Assembly (NCBI GenBank): GCA_036785705.1
Contig: JAWUZG010000013.1
Location: 20,183,001 to 20,247,000, forward strand
Origin: Acanthornis magna
Lineage: Eukaryota > Chordata > Aves > Passeriformes > Acanthizidae
Direction: 5' to 3'
DNA: 64,000 nucleotides
Under the pieces are notes generated by a model. The model was not told the DNA's origin. It did not search any database and was given only the letters and a program-made list of their open reading frames with translations. Below are positions 1 through 12,058 of this stretch, piece after piece; position 1 is the first letter of the stretch; each line of letters begins with the position of its first letter. Both the position numbers and the translations under genes were made by a program.

Positions 1-1685
1 CAAGCAAATATCATCCCCAACACCCAGGTCTGTGTGGGGGTCCTTGACAGAGATGTGCTCATGAAGGGCAATATTCGGCAGAAAACCCACAGAAGGGGGA
101 GAGTCTGAGTGTACACAAAGACACACAAATATTGATATTTGTGCACGCACATTATCTAACAGAATTGGATTTTTCCACTTAGGGTCAGCACACATTTCAC
201 AGACATATTTGTTTCTTCTGATGTTATAGACCTTAATTACAAAATCTCAATTTTCATATATTCTATTCATTTTCATACTGAGTGGAAGTAAATGAAATTG
301 TCTTTTTTCTTTTATTTTTTTGCTCTCAATGATGTGATAAAATGAAATTAAATATGACACACTTCTGAGACAAACACTTAGTCCCTTCAAAACAAGAGGA
401 CTACTCTAGGTCAGTGTTTTAATTGTGTGAGTATGCTCAAAGCCATCTTAACAAGTGTTTCACGTAGCCATTATGACCCTTAATTCAAGCTATGAAGTTG
501 GGATAAGAATCTTCCATTTTCATTTACAAGAAGAGAGGAAGAAACAAACAAAACAAGCACCAGATCTCTTGCTGCAAAGCGAATCACTGATGTAGGAAGC
601 ACTTCTGGAGGGCCCTCAAACAATCCCCCTCCTGCCCACCTTCCCTGCCTGGGACAGCCTCCACTGCTGCTCGCCCAGATTGGTTTTGGAGCTGGGATCA
701 AGATCTCGGGTTTATTGTCAGTTCTGGCACTGTCTTCTCCTGTAAAACTGAGCGCAACTTGCAATGTGAGGCTTTTTATGTCAGTCATGCTCTTTTTCTA
801 AAATTCATTGCAAAAGCCATGTTCTGAAATTTGCCACCTCTTTCAAACTTGCTTCTCCTTCCTTCCTTTCCCTGGTTTCCCACTAGACACACTGTGATCC
901 CTACTGTTCCTATTCCCATTAACACCACCACCGTTGCTGGGTGCCTCCCCCTGCATCCCTGTGCCTGGCGGCTCCTCCCACCAAATAACCAAATTCGGAC
1001 AATGCAGTCCATTACCAGCTGCTTTATTCTCTCCAAAATGTCTCCATTCCAGCCTGTTACTTCCCTCTGTTTCAGCAGTCTCCAATGACTTTGATTGCTC
1101 GTCTGAAGAATAATAAAATAGCTTCTTATCAAGGCTTTAAAAAAAATAATATACCTTGACATGGTTATTTAAGATTGAAAAGTCAGGGGGGCCGAAATAA
1201 TTATTTTCAAAAGGAACAGAATGAACTCTCTCACTACATAGACACAAGAGAAACATGGGCTACTCCAGCAGGAAAATACCATCAAGACTGAGTTTATAGG
1301 GACTACAGGTTTGTAACTGCAATTAAAATATGAAGAACACTTGATAATAACAAAACTCAGAGACACTGCACAGCAATTAAACCCAATGTACTGAGAGGTG
1401 AGTCTATGGAATGGCAGTAACATGGTACAAAAGTTTATAAGATGAGACAGAGATCTAATTACCTAAGCAGTGCAGACAGCCCAATCTGAATGCAAACCAT
1501 TCCTGGTTGCTGCTTCCTCAGTCCCAGAAACACCCCCAGAACCCAAAGACACTGGAAAGAAACTCCTCGGGTTGTGGCATGTCTGCAGCAGTAGGAAGGG
1601 AAATGATGGAGAACACAAAGCCGATTTGCTTCTGATGCTAACACAAAGGAGGGACAACGTCTTTGAAGGCATCAATGTGTAAGAA
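1..1685. other. Non-coding unique sequence, no gene seen
   Basis: AT-rich single-copy sequence with a more GC-rich patch around 600-720. The reading frames here (up to about 125 codons) overlap each other on both strands and show no recognisable domain, signal peptide or family motif, so I treat them as chance frames. No RNA gene or transposon recognised. Confidence 0.6.
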
Positions 1686-1820
1686 CCACCCTCACAGTAA
1701 AGAATTTCTTCCTAATATCAAATTATACAAAATACACCCTTTCACCTTAAAGCCATTCCCTCTTGTCCCATCTCTCCACGCCCCTGTCAAAAAGCCTTCT
1801 CCAGCTTTCTTGGTTTTGTA
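1686..1820 (-). repeat. CR1 LINE fragment, reverse orientation
   Basis: The stretch 'agaatttcttcctaatat', then 'aaagccattccctcttgtcc' and a 'tctccagctttct' end match the usual order of the avian CR1 3' region read on the minus strand. It lacks the CR1 3' terminus and nearly all of the element, so it is a short, diverged dead copy. Its edges are approximate. Confidence 0.8.
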
Positions 1821-4099
1821 ATTTTATTTTTTTTTTCCTTTTTGAGAAGGCAGTCTAGGAGAGTCTGGGGAGGAAGGTGAAATTGAGAAAAGTTTGGAAA
1901 AAATACTTACTGCTTAGATAAAGCTTTTAAAAGACAAACAAATTCTCAAGTCCAATATTTATAAACAGAGAGTTAAATTTTTGGAGCTTCACATGGCCAC
2001 CAGCCCCAGAGGAGGACAGGGCTCCTCACTCCAAAGTGTGTCCATCACTGTTTTTCCGAGGAGCTGCTAAGTCAAGGGGCTGGTTATGATGGGCTGTTAT
2101 TTACAGCAGAGCAGTTGCCACATAAACCCCATGGTGGGACTGCATTGTTTGTTTGTTAAGTGTTTCTTTGTTAAGTGCTCTGACATCCAGGGTGAGGAAG
2201 GACGTGAATAAATGACAATACAATGCATATGGAAGGGAGCACAATGGGAGTAGTTTGCAGTTTATTTCTGTGAGTCAATAACTATTCTTTTAGCTGTAAT
2301 TTTTAGTCTTTATTATTCCAAGATACAGTTATTTGTTAGTAGGTGAACGAGGAAGGGCTTCACGAACCATAATGCAATGATGCTGTCACGTTGTTGTGGC
2401 ATTAATCAGAGGATCTAATTTTATGTGTAGTCCAACCATCAACAAATCTTTTTTAAAGGTATCGACTTTATTGATTTTAAGACATATTGTAGCTCTTGGG
2501 ACAAAGACAGAGGAAAGTTCTACACAGATGTGCAGCAAAGAAATCGGTGTAATTACCACCCCCTTGTGTTTACAATGCACGTTGGCTGTGCTGGTGCTCC
2601 ATGTGAAGCCAGGAGCTCTCCCAGTGAATTCCACAGAGCAGCTTAGAGCTGGGCAAGGGCAGTGTTCCAGAAATGCTGATCATTCTACCTGATAGAGAAC
2701 GAAACGAGCAGGCATGGAGCACTTGAACGGGAATGGGGCTCAAAGCTATGGCTTTGGTTCCTGAGATTACCAGAGACTCCAGGATTCTCCTGGGATCAGT
2801 GGCTCAGCAGGGGTCTGAACTCCCACGTGTGATCATGTGGTTTACTTTTTCCTTTTCTCTAATTTTTAGGCCATTAGCTTCTTCAGCCAAGCACTTTCTC
2901 TTACTACTTGATTGTAAGATGTCTCACACTGGGGCTGCAGACTAACTGGTGTGTCCAGGGATTATTGCAAATGACAGCTAAAACATAACAAATTGATCAT
3001 TCCTTAAAGTTTTATTCAAAAAGCTTCCCTCTCAAATGCATACAAAAACAGTCTGTGTCTGAAAGGATAGGTCAGGACAAAGAGTATTCCCTGCTTTTCC
3101 ACAGATGTTGACGTGAAGCCAAAGAAGAGAAGTATGTAATAAAGTTCATAAATTGAGGACTACAGTAAAAATCCCCCAAATCTCTCTATTTCTACAAATT
3201 GATTCTTCTTGCTGAGCTGAAGTACCCCGGGTGAGATGGCTGTCAGGAGAAGGGCTGAGGGGAGAGCACAGACTTTCTGAGACATCTTCTCAACCTTCTC
3301 AATGACTTCAGTTTTGACCCCCAAAAAGTACTTCAGATTGTTTTCATTCCTATTTCAGTGAAAAAACGCTTTCAGTGCAGATTGTAAAGGGCCACTAAAA
3401 GAAGTTAACTGCATTTTTATTTGTTTGTTGACATAGCAAATACATTTTTCACACTCTTCCCCTGTGGTGCTGCCAGCAGGACACGCCAGCACTCCGCCAT
3501 GGGATTGCCTCCCCAAACAAATTGACTTTCCTCCCTAAAATGCTCCCTCCATACCTGAGGCCAAAACTCTCTTATCTCATAAATATTAGGAAGGCTTCAT
3601 GGAACTACTAGTGAAGATGATAATAGAATGAACTTCAGGGGGAATATGATGAGTATTACAGAGAGAAATCTCCTTAATTTTATTAAAGGAAATCACTTGC
3701 TATAGATTTAAGCATAATCCTTCTTGATGTTTTTTAATATTGGTAGGAACCACTAAATACATATTTTAGGTTCCTGTGAAGACTTTCATGGCCTTCCTTT
3801 GCCTACAATGTCCTGAAACAGGTCCTGCTGTGGATCCCTTGTGGTCTCTCCAAACAAACTGCTCCATTCTGACCGTGGTGTTACAAGGTACCACAAGATG
3901 ATAAATCACATGAGCAATTGTTTTGTTACTTACAAGTGAGTTTTGTTGCTTTTTTCTTTTTTTTTTCTTTTTTTTTAATTAAATACTACACAGAATTAAA
4001 TGCAATCATACAAACAAAAATGTCAAAACTTCAGGATTCACTTAGAAAGGACAGGTCTGTCTGGGAGACTTCAAGGACTGTTCCAAATCACAGTACTGG
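1821..4099. other. Non-coding unique sequence with a T-rich tract
   Basis: No gene or RNA seen. A pyrimidine tract at about 3950-3978 consists of T runs broken by C. A short imperfect direct repeat of 'tttgttaagtg' lies near 2150-2180. Frames at 2386-2945 lack recognisable protein features. Confidence 0.55.
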
Positions 4100-4373
4100 C
4101 AAGTACTGACAGGACAAGGGGCAATGGCTTCAAACTGAAAGGGAGTAGGTTTAGATGGGATATTGGATGAAATTGTTCCCTATGGGGGGGGGAGGACCTG
4201 GGGGTGCCCAGAGAAGCTGTGGCTGCCCCTGGATCCCTGGCAGTGTCCAAGGCCAGGTTGGACAGGGCTTGGAGCAGCCTGGGATGGTGGAAGATGTCCC
4301 TGCCATGGCAGGGTGGAACGAGGTGTTCTTTAAGGTCCCTTCCAACCCAAACCAATCTGTTTCTGTGACCATA
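4100..4373 (+). repeat. CR1 LINE 3' fragment
   Basis: The 3' end of an avian CR1 in the forward direction. It runs from 'gacaggacaaggggcaatgg' through 'gcccagagaagctgtggctg' and 'gacagggcttggagcagcct' to 'cccttccaacccaaacca' and a decayed ATTCTATG-type terminus at about 4360-4373. Only the last 270 or so bases remain, the usual 5' truncation of CR1. An eight-G run sits inside it near 4185. The short frames across it are not CR1 ORF2. Confidence 0.95.
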
Positions 4374-4900
4374 CAAATGGCACCTTTTCCACCTCCTTAG
4401 GCCTTCTCATAGACCACGGGGCTTTAAGACTCATTCCACTTTCAGCCTACAGACAGAAACCTCATTTCCCTAAGGCATCGTAATCTTCTCCTAGTTTTTC
4501 TCATCCCCATATGCCAAGGACAGTCAGTGAGTGTAGGGGGAGGATGGAGCTCCGTGCTGCCTCTCTCAGAAAGCACTGCTACCACACAGACTTCCTTTGC
4601 ACTTTCCCTGTTACTCAGGGGTTTGAGAGGTCTGTGCTGTTTGTGCACCCACAGCCAGGGACCATTTTTCACTCCTTACTGTGGCAGAGGAGTTTGTACA
4701 ATGACATCTGTGGTGCTTTGGAGAAACTCCAGGAAAGGGCTGGCTTGGGGCTGTACACCGAGCGGGATGAGAGGCAGGCACGGAATCACACGGGCAGGCG
4801 TTGTGTGCAACCTGCCTGGCAGAGCAATAGAACAACTGGGGTATAATAAGATTATTACAGTGAGAAGTTATTCTGTTGAGATAAGGAAGAATTTTAATGA
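4374..4900. other. Non-coding sequence with overlapping chance frames
   Basis: Two overlapping forward frames (4511-4846 and 4527-5021) run through a moderately GC-rich stretch. Neither translation shows a domain I recognise. Both start downstream of a CR1 terminus and overlap an opposite-strand frame of similar length, which is the behaviour of chance frames. I do not call a gene. Confidence 0.5.
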
Positions 4901-4927
4901 CTTTGGTAGAAGGTATCAAGCCATCGT

Positions 4928-4970
4928 TAGCCAATCAGCTCGACTTCCCGAGCCGGCTGATTTTGCATAC
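4928..4970. promoter_or_regulatory. Candidate regulatory dyad: CCAAT box within an inverted repeat
   Basis: At 4929-4938 the sequence 'agccaatcag' fits the NF-Y CCAAT-box consensus. It overlaps one arm (aatcagc, 4933-4939) of an inverted repeat whose other arm is gctgatt at 4956-4962, with a shorter tcg/cga pairing inside. 'ttttgcat' at 4961-4968 is octamer-like. Four CpGs lie nearby in otherwise CpG-poor DNA. No TATA box, start site or downstream exon could be identified, so a promoter or enhancer role is speculative. Confidence 0.25.
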
Positions 4971-6590
4971 GTGGGATTGCTTTGCTTAGAGGCTCCCGGA
5001 CAGCTCCATGATACCGTGTGACTGAAACGGGAGATAAATCTCTCAATCTCTTTTTTTAATTTCAATACAATTGCCTTATTACAGCATTATGTGAGGAATA
5101 TGCATGGCACTTCCCAAGGGTTTTGCTTTTCCCAATAGCAAATGTCTCACTCAGTGTTTGGGCAGAGCGGTTCTCTGCTAAATTGCTCACAATGCAAGCT
5201 ATTATAGAATAGAGGGACCCTGTGGGTATGATTGAAATTTATATGCACGGAACAATCAAGAATGCCAAGTGCACTGGATAAACTGTAGGTAGGTGGCAGA
5301 AGGCAGATAAGCAGCCTAGGAGGTTTAAGTTACAGGATCTTAAGCTGTAGAAAGATTCATTCTATAATTTACATTACAACCAGTTTCATTTGTAGAATGA
5401 ATAATGGAAAGCTCCTACAGATAAGTATTTGAGGTCCAATCCTGGGAGGTGTTGAGCACTCAGCTCCCACTGAAGTCAGCGTTCCAGGCTTTTCCCAGTG
5501 TGTGTCTGCAGCTCAGGGGAGGGAACTTGTTGGTTAACAGCCACTGCAGACCCTCAAGCAGGGAAGCAGGGCTTTCACAGGACACCTCCTGCTCTCTCCA
5601 TCTAACACATCAGCCTGCCTTAAAAGCACTCTGCATCTTAAGGATATAAATCACTTCACGAAAAAGTACAGAGTGAATGATTTATTTACTTTAAAGACAA
5701 CAATCAAAACATTAAGTGTTGCTACAGGAAACTATCCATTTTCCTTTGGCTGAGCAGTCAGGCAAAGATTTATGCATATTTGCATTCACACATAAATTCC
5801 TCTGTTCAAGTCTAACTAACTCCAAACCAGTAAATCTCCAGCCTTCCCTCCTTTCCATGATCTCAGACCTTCACAGAACGAGAGCACTGAAAAAGTGTTG
5901 CACCACAGGCAACATCAGACCTTCCTGGCAGCCTCAGCCCCCTCTGCCCCATCTCCTGTGACCAGAGGGACGTCGATGCACATTTCCCAATGGGTCTCTG
6001 GGCTGAGCATGGCATGAGGTCCAATCCACTTAAAACAATTATTCTGATTCATTGCATTTGGTTTTTTATCAGAAAGTTAAACTGACAAAGCTTTATTTTC
6101 ATACAACTTCAATATTTTCCTAATGACTTAACTGTCCCAAAAGCAACTCCAACTAAAAGAAAGTATTCAAAATTGTATCCCTACTAAAGATGAAAGAAGG
6201 TGAGCATTGAGTTGGAAGAATCCCCTCAAGGTACAGTAATTTATTTAGGGTTGAGTTCTGCTTTATGCGAACCACCAATTTTGAGGAAATGGCTTTGCAG
6301 TTTGCAGCTATGGGTTTGATTCTGACCTACACCCGTATGTTATTAAATAAAGCTGAGAAACATCCATAAGCAGGGCATGAAAAATTTAACAATTTAATGT
6401 GCTCTTAATAATGATTATTAATTTAATTATGTCATTGGATGAAACATTGGTGTTTCCTTCAAGTGTGCATTAGCATAATAAAAAGCTGCTTGAGAGGTAC
6501 CAAAACTCCCGCAGCACAGCGTATTATGCACCCTGTATTTAACATTTACCCAGCGATATTTGGAAAAAAACCCATTCCCTTTAAATCCTG
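4971..6590. other. Non-coding unique sequence
   Basis: AT-rich unique DNA. No gene, RNA or recognisable transposon. Short frames at 5449-5961 show no protein features. Confidence 0.55.
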
Positions 6591-6594
6591 GAGC

Positions 6595-6960
6595 TGAAAT
6601 TACACTCTCCCATCTGCCCCCTGGAAAAGGGGCAATATCTGAGGCACTCCGGAGGGGGGGGCAGGCAGAAGGGCCCACATAAAACTTGTGCTGGGCAGAA
6701 CAAAGGCGTGGGAGCTGTGGTGGGGAGCGAGCGGCAGCCGCAGCGCCGGGAGAGCGCGAGCACAGAGCACAGCCCATAAAGCCACAATGAATGGTAATGA
6801 CAGGCAATAAAATACCCTTTTAAAAATCCAGTAAAGGATAAAGACTGTAGGCTGCAGCACTGACTGGCAGTGCTGTGGCTGCAAAACATCAGCAGATTAG
6901 CATAAAGCATGGCAAGAAAGTACAACTAAAAATTATTCAGTCATACCGAATGCTTGCAGG
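6595..6960. other. GC-rich island and AT-rich flank, possible non-coding element
   Basis: A GC-rich segment at 6600-6770 includes a run of eight Gs near 6654-6661 and a CpG cluster at about 6727-6757. It changes sharply to an AT-rich segment with several TAAT/ATTA motifs. Three overlapping minus-strand frames cover it but show no recognisable domain. It could be a regulatory element or ordinary composition noise. Conservation data would decide. Confidence 0.25.
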
Positions 6961-7703
6961 GAATCTAGGCCAAGCAAGCAATCAAAATCAAATAGAAACA
7001 AGGTATATGTAATCCCACAGTAAAAAGATTGAGCAACTGTACATTGCCAAGACATTTTAATACTCCTTTAGCCCACAGTTTTTGAAAACCATTAATAGAG
7101 CTATAAAAAGTGAGGAGAGCTGCACAATGCAGTTCAGACCAACACGGGGGTGTAATTCTACACCGATGTAGCACCAGTGTTAATATAATCTCTCTCATGT
7201 TACACAAGAAGCCCAGCAAGAGCATCATAAAATGCAATATGTGTTTTCTCTACAAGCTTAAGTGTCTTTTAGCATAATTATTCCTGATGCTTCAGTTACG
7301 GGAAGGAACGCTACCAATCTAAGCAGCAAGAAGGTATTTATTTGCCCTTAAGGTGCAATTACATTCTGGAAAATGGCTCTTTTTTAATTCAATGATCTAC
7401 TACTTTTGCTTGTTAGGGGTCATACACTGCTAAGACCAAGTCCTTGGCATTAGGTGTCTGCTCCTTAAAAAGCTCAAGTTCTGTATGATGAGGTCTGTTT
7501 GTTTAGCCCTTGCTTTTTCTCTGGGTTGTTTTTTTTCAGCTCCTGCAGCTCTGGGAGAGTGAGCGATATCTGTTGTGGCACATGGAAAATCATCAAATCG
7601 TAATTTAAAATTCTGAACACTAAATCTTTGTGCTGAGGATGCTCAAGGCAAAAAGGCCACTGAGTGGCTTTCTCTGTTGAATTCACAGAGCTACCAGTTA
7701 AGC
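6961..7703. other. Non-coding unique sequence
   Basis: Nothing recognised beyond ordinary AT-rich DNA and short frames without protein features. Confidence 0.5.
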
Positions 7704-7723
7704 AAAAAAAAAAAAAAAAAAAA
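7704..7723. repeat. Poly-A tract, 20 A
   Basis: An uninterrupted run of 20 As followed by 'caaaacccc'. The sequence just upstream is not a recognisable retrogene or LINE body, and CR1 elements do not end in poly-A. It is best taken as a simple mononucleotide repeat. Confidence 0.9.
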
Positions 7724-10700
7724 CAAAACCCCAGACCAACCTTTTATTTAAATTTTAATTTCATCAGATTTGAAGACATCAAGATTCATCCCATGGTATC
7801 TCTCTGAGGAGAGCCAAATCTTCCTGTGCAGGCTCTGCAGTGAGCCCGGCTCCCTTGGGACACAACTCCTGCCTGCCAGACAGCACCACTGCTCCATGGT
7901 GACAATGCTCCCGCCCTGGGAGCAGTCACCAACCTTACCAAAACAGCAAGTTTTAGAAAAAAACTATCTTCTGCACAGCTGAGGGCCTTAGGAGGGAAAC
8001 CTCAGGCTCCACAGCCAGGGAGAGGGAAGGAGGAAAGAAAGAGCCCTTTTATTTGATTCTTCCCCTGGGTGTTGACTTGCCCAACAGAGTCCAGGATGAA
8101 CACGCTCTCCAGGGATGTCAGCATTCCATGGCCCAAGTGCAACAAATTCTACCACCACTTGCTACCTTAAATCACATTTTCCAGTCAAACACAGTTTCTA
8201 TCACAACACAATGATGGGCTGAGCATTCCCTGGCATTAAGGTCAAGTCCTCATTGGGAAGCCCCAAGCCTCAAGGATAAAGGAGGGGAAAATTTTTAAGG
8301 AGTAAACTTATTTTAGTGTAGCTAAAATGAGGTAGGACTTTTCCCTTCTGGATTATGTTCTTTGTGTACCACAAAGATCCTCTGGCGTGTAAAATCCATG
8401 ACTATAACAAATACACGGCAAGAGCTGCTTTTATTAAATGATTAAATGTTTCAGCTTCTCCCCTGAAACTCTGTGCTTCAGCAAGAGGATTTTGGAGGAA
8501 CATATGCAAATGGAAATAATATTAAAATAATTCCTTAGTCTCCTGCAACCGCGTGTAGTGATTTAATACTATTAAATAGCAAACCCTTTTTTCATTTCAA
8601 TATTTATCTTCAGTTTTTCTCAAGGAAAGAAATTAAAAGGCACCTGTACTCAATTCTCTGATTTTATACAACTGGGTAAAAATCATTGTGCACTAAGCAA
8701 AGAAACCTGTACCTCCCAGCTAAAGCCAAAGTCTCTGCAGAAAACGTGGCTCTGGTCCAAGGAGCTGCGAGCAGGGGAAGACAGAGGCAGAGTTCTCTTG
8801 GTGGGTCTCCAACTACCCCGTGGCTTGGCCTTGTGGAAAAGACATGCACTTTTTGGGATTGCTGAGCTCTGGGAAGCGTAAAGGGCACTCACCAGAGCGC
8901 TGGGGGGTTGGAAAGGCCCCTCAGCAGCATTTGGTGCCCATTCCTTGAGTTTGAGCACAAGCTGAACTGAGCCCAAAGCCAAACCTGCCCCACCAGGATG
9001 ACACCCAGAGGTGAGCCTGGCACTCCAAACCTGCACATCGGTGCCTACCCCAGCTGAACGTTCTTATCCACCAGGGCAGCTACAGGCACCCCAAAATGGC
9101 TTTCCTTCTGGCTGGCAGGGGGTTTGGAATAAACGTGGGCACAGCAAAAAAATACATGTGCTCCTTAACCCAGTTTCAAGTAGCAACTCAGCACTGCCTT
9201 CAAAAAAGCTCTCCTTGGCAGCCACGGCTATTCCCAAACGTTGGGTAATGGGCAGGAGAAAAGGATTTTTCACAGCAAACTGGGAGTGAGAACGGTCAAA
9301 AGAAGGCATCCAGGCTGTTAGGTTTGAATGGCACGTGGATAATAGGCAGGAGAGCAAGCAGGGAACTCTGCCTCCTTCCCTGACACCGACCGTTCGCGTT
9401 TGTGCAGCACTTCAGCGCTGCACTTAGTTCATGCTTTACCTTAAAGTGCCGCATTTTAACTGGAGAGGAAACGTGCAGCAGCTTTCATGCCCCTGCTGTG
9501 TAACTGTGGGCAAGTGCAGCCTTTGAAATGGCAGCCCCTGAAAGCAAGGAATGTTGGGTTGTATGGAAAGGCTTTCTGGCACAGTGCTGATGATTAGGGA
9601 AGGAATAACAGAGAATTGAGGGGGAACTAAGTCGCTCTTGTCAGACATCTCCCTTTTACCTCTTGCAATATGGACATGTAACTGTGTCTAGGAGTGAAAT
9701 CTGGGACGGGGGATGTTGGTCACAAAAGGAAGTTTTAATAATACAAGCTCTGGGCACAAGATAAAAACTTGTAATTTGATGGGTTTTGCATGCACATGGA
9801 GTTGTGGCCATGGTTATGAACACATTTACACAATTTCCAAGAAAACAAAGAAGTTGGGAACTGAAAAAAGAACCCTCTCCTTTTGACCATTCAAGGTCTA
9901 TGAATGAAGTTGGGAATTTGCACTCTACCTTATTCATTAAAATAGAAACTGCCATCACTTTAATGAGCAGCCTGAGGGTGGACAAAGTGCCTTGAATAGC
10001 TATGCACGATAGAGAACTTGGCATCCTCACTGAAACATAATGTGGGATTGCAATTGTGGGATTTTTCCAGTGAATACGAAGTGATCAAAGATAACACTGC
10101 CCCAAAAAGAATTAAAACAGTGCAACATTGCATCAAGTTACAGCCAATGTCAATCATTACATGCCTGAGTGCACAGGATCTTTTAAATAATGTTATAGAC
10201 ATGCTGTGGCATTCAAAATATTCACTGAATTTCAAATTAAAATGCAAAAGCATGTTCCCCGCTCATCTGACCAGAATAGAGAACTCGAGGCACATCTTTC
10301 CAAATATTGCTCTAATGCCACATCATTTACCGTCAGCTAGAGGACAGGCTAATTTTATGCAGAACTGGATGATGGGAGGACTGTCACATTAAATGGATTC
10401 CCAAAAGTTACCTTCGGCTTTGGTCCTGGGAGATGAGAAATTAGCAAAGATGGAGTTACAAAAGATTGGGGAAGGAGGGGACTAATTGCAGACTGATCAC
10501 CTTTCCTACTGTGAAAGAAAAAACCCTTGGCACAATGCAGAACTTGAACTCATCATTGTGTAGAGGAGAGTTTCTGGCATGGAATTCCAGCCTGAGCTGC
10601 TCGATGGAAAAAAATGTTGCTTTATTTACATGCTAAAGGGAACCACCTCCTCGCTTTGGGCTGCAGATAAGCAGCCGTGGTGAGGAAGAAAGAGAAAGGG

Positions 10701-11924
10701 AACAGTACACCATTCTGGAAAAGGAGAGGGTGGGAGGGAATGGAGTAAAGACACATCAAAGGAAATATTTATAATATGCCACTGCAGAGGGGGAGAATGC
10801 AGAAGTCTTTTGCAAACATAACAGGGAGCTCAAAGTAATTTCAATTTCTAAAAAGGTCAGTGAGGAAATAGCAGAGAAAAACTTTACTCCCAGCCCAGAA
10901 ATAGAAATATTGGAGCATTTAACCTCCAAACCTCTATGAAAGCAGCATGAAATTCAGTCTTCAGGTGGAAAGAAAAAAAAGACCTTCAGTGAAGTCTATA
11001 GAAACCAACTGGGAGCAAGATAATTTATGTGCTGTACAAGTGCAATTAAGTGGAGGATGGAGTAAGCAAATTTAGATCCCACAAAAACACGATCAACAGA
11101 AGCGAAGGGAACAAGTACACATCACCCACTACCGTGTTATTTTTTTGCATAAATTGATCCAATTTGGCTCTAATTTTCAATGCTGCAAGCTCATGGATTT
11201 GCACAAAGCACAGATTAGCCCAGGATCTGGCTCAGAAGCTGACAGAAATGATCTAAATCTCGAATAACCGCATGTCAGTTAAAGCCAGGCTCTCATGAAG
11301 CCCTTGGCAAGCACTGATGGCCAGGAGCTGCCCTGGGGATCCCACTGCCTGACTTCAAGAACATCCTACCTCCTCCTGAGCATGGGATCATCACCTTTTC
11401 TCTTCAACACCCCTTTCAAATCTATGAGTAATATGCAGCCTAATTTTGCTACATGAATTGTAATTACAGTAATTCATGCCTGTAGCTCGTGCCCTTTTGT
11501 GGGAGGTTTTTGCTGTGAGAGCCATTGTATCATCTTCTCTTTGGATCTACAGTTTGAGAACTGATCTCATGGAGCTCTGATAGATCAGCTCGCGTGTTAT
11601 GGCTCTGCTTGGGTAAGGGGTTTAATTATGTAATTTCATCATCAATTTTTCTATGAATAAAATTTTATTTCATTGCAAAGGTTGACCGCTTAAGGCCTAG
11701 AATGTGTCTGAATTTGCTCTTTGGTTTAATTGTTTGTATGACAAGGTTTACTTTGTAATATTTCATGAAAGGAAAAGTATATCACAGACTCACAGGATTT
11801 AATTTAAGGTAAATGCTTAATTTAACATCCTTATAAATAAGAAATGGAGCAGTAGGAACAAAAGGGTTTTAAATGAGCAAACTGTAGAATTGCTTATTTG
11901 AAGTGCTGAGAAGTGTGATCTAAT
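7724..11924. other. Non-coding unique sequence
   Basis: About 4.2 kb with no gene, RNA gene or transposon I can identify. Frames at 8664-9357 and 9656-10392 overlap on opposite strands and have no recognisable domains. Confidence 0.5.
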
Positions 11925-12058
11925 GAGCTGAGCATTGGACAGGAAGCCAGAAACTTTCAATAGATATTCCAGATTAGACCCAGTTTGAGCCTGTGGTCTC
12001 AAGCAAGTTATCAATCTCATCTGAGATTGTTCAGTTCTCCTCCTGACAATGCTTAAAA
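11925..12058 (+). repeat. Probable ancient MIR-like (CORE-type) SINE fragment
   Basis: The order 'ggaagccagaaac', 'gtggtctcaagcaagtta', 'tcatctgagattgttcagtt' and 'ctcctcctgacaatg' parallels the central and 3' part of MIR-family SINEs: a ...gaccttgggcaagt... core followed by a ...cctcagtttcctcatctgta... segment. It is heavily diverged. No A/B-box tRNA head is clear. Family assignment is from memory of the consensus, not a search. Confidence 0.45.

Noticed and set aside
4511..5021. Two overlapping forward frames of 111 and 164 codons beside a CR1 end.
   Set aside because: An opposite-strand frame of similar length covers the same bases and none shows recognisable protein features.
5936..5952. 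A CTCF-like word in 'cagccccctctgcccc'.
   Set aside because: It aligns to the CTCF core only with an extra base, so it is weaker than the candidate at 48417.
7704..7723. A poly-A run as the tail of a processed retrogene.
   Set aside because: The sequence upstream has no coding or known transcript resemblance, and no target-site duplication was seen.
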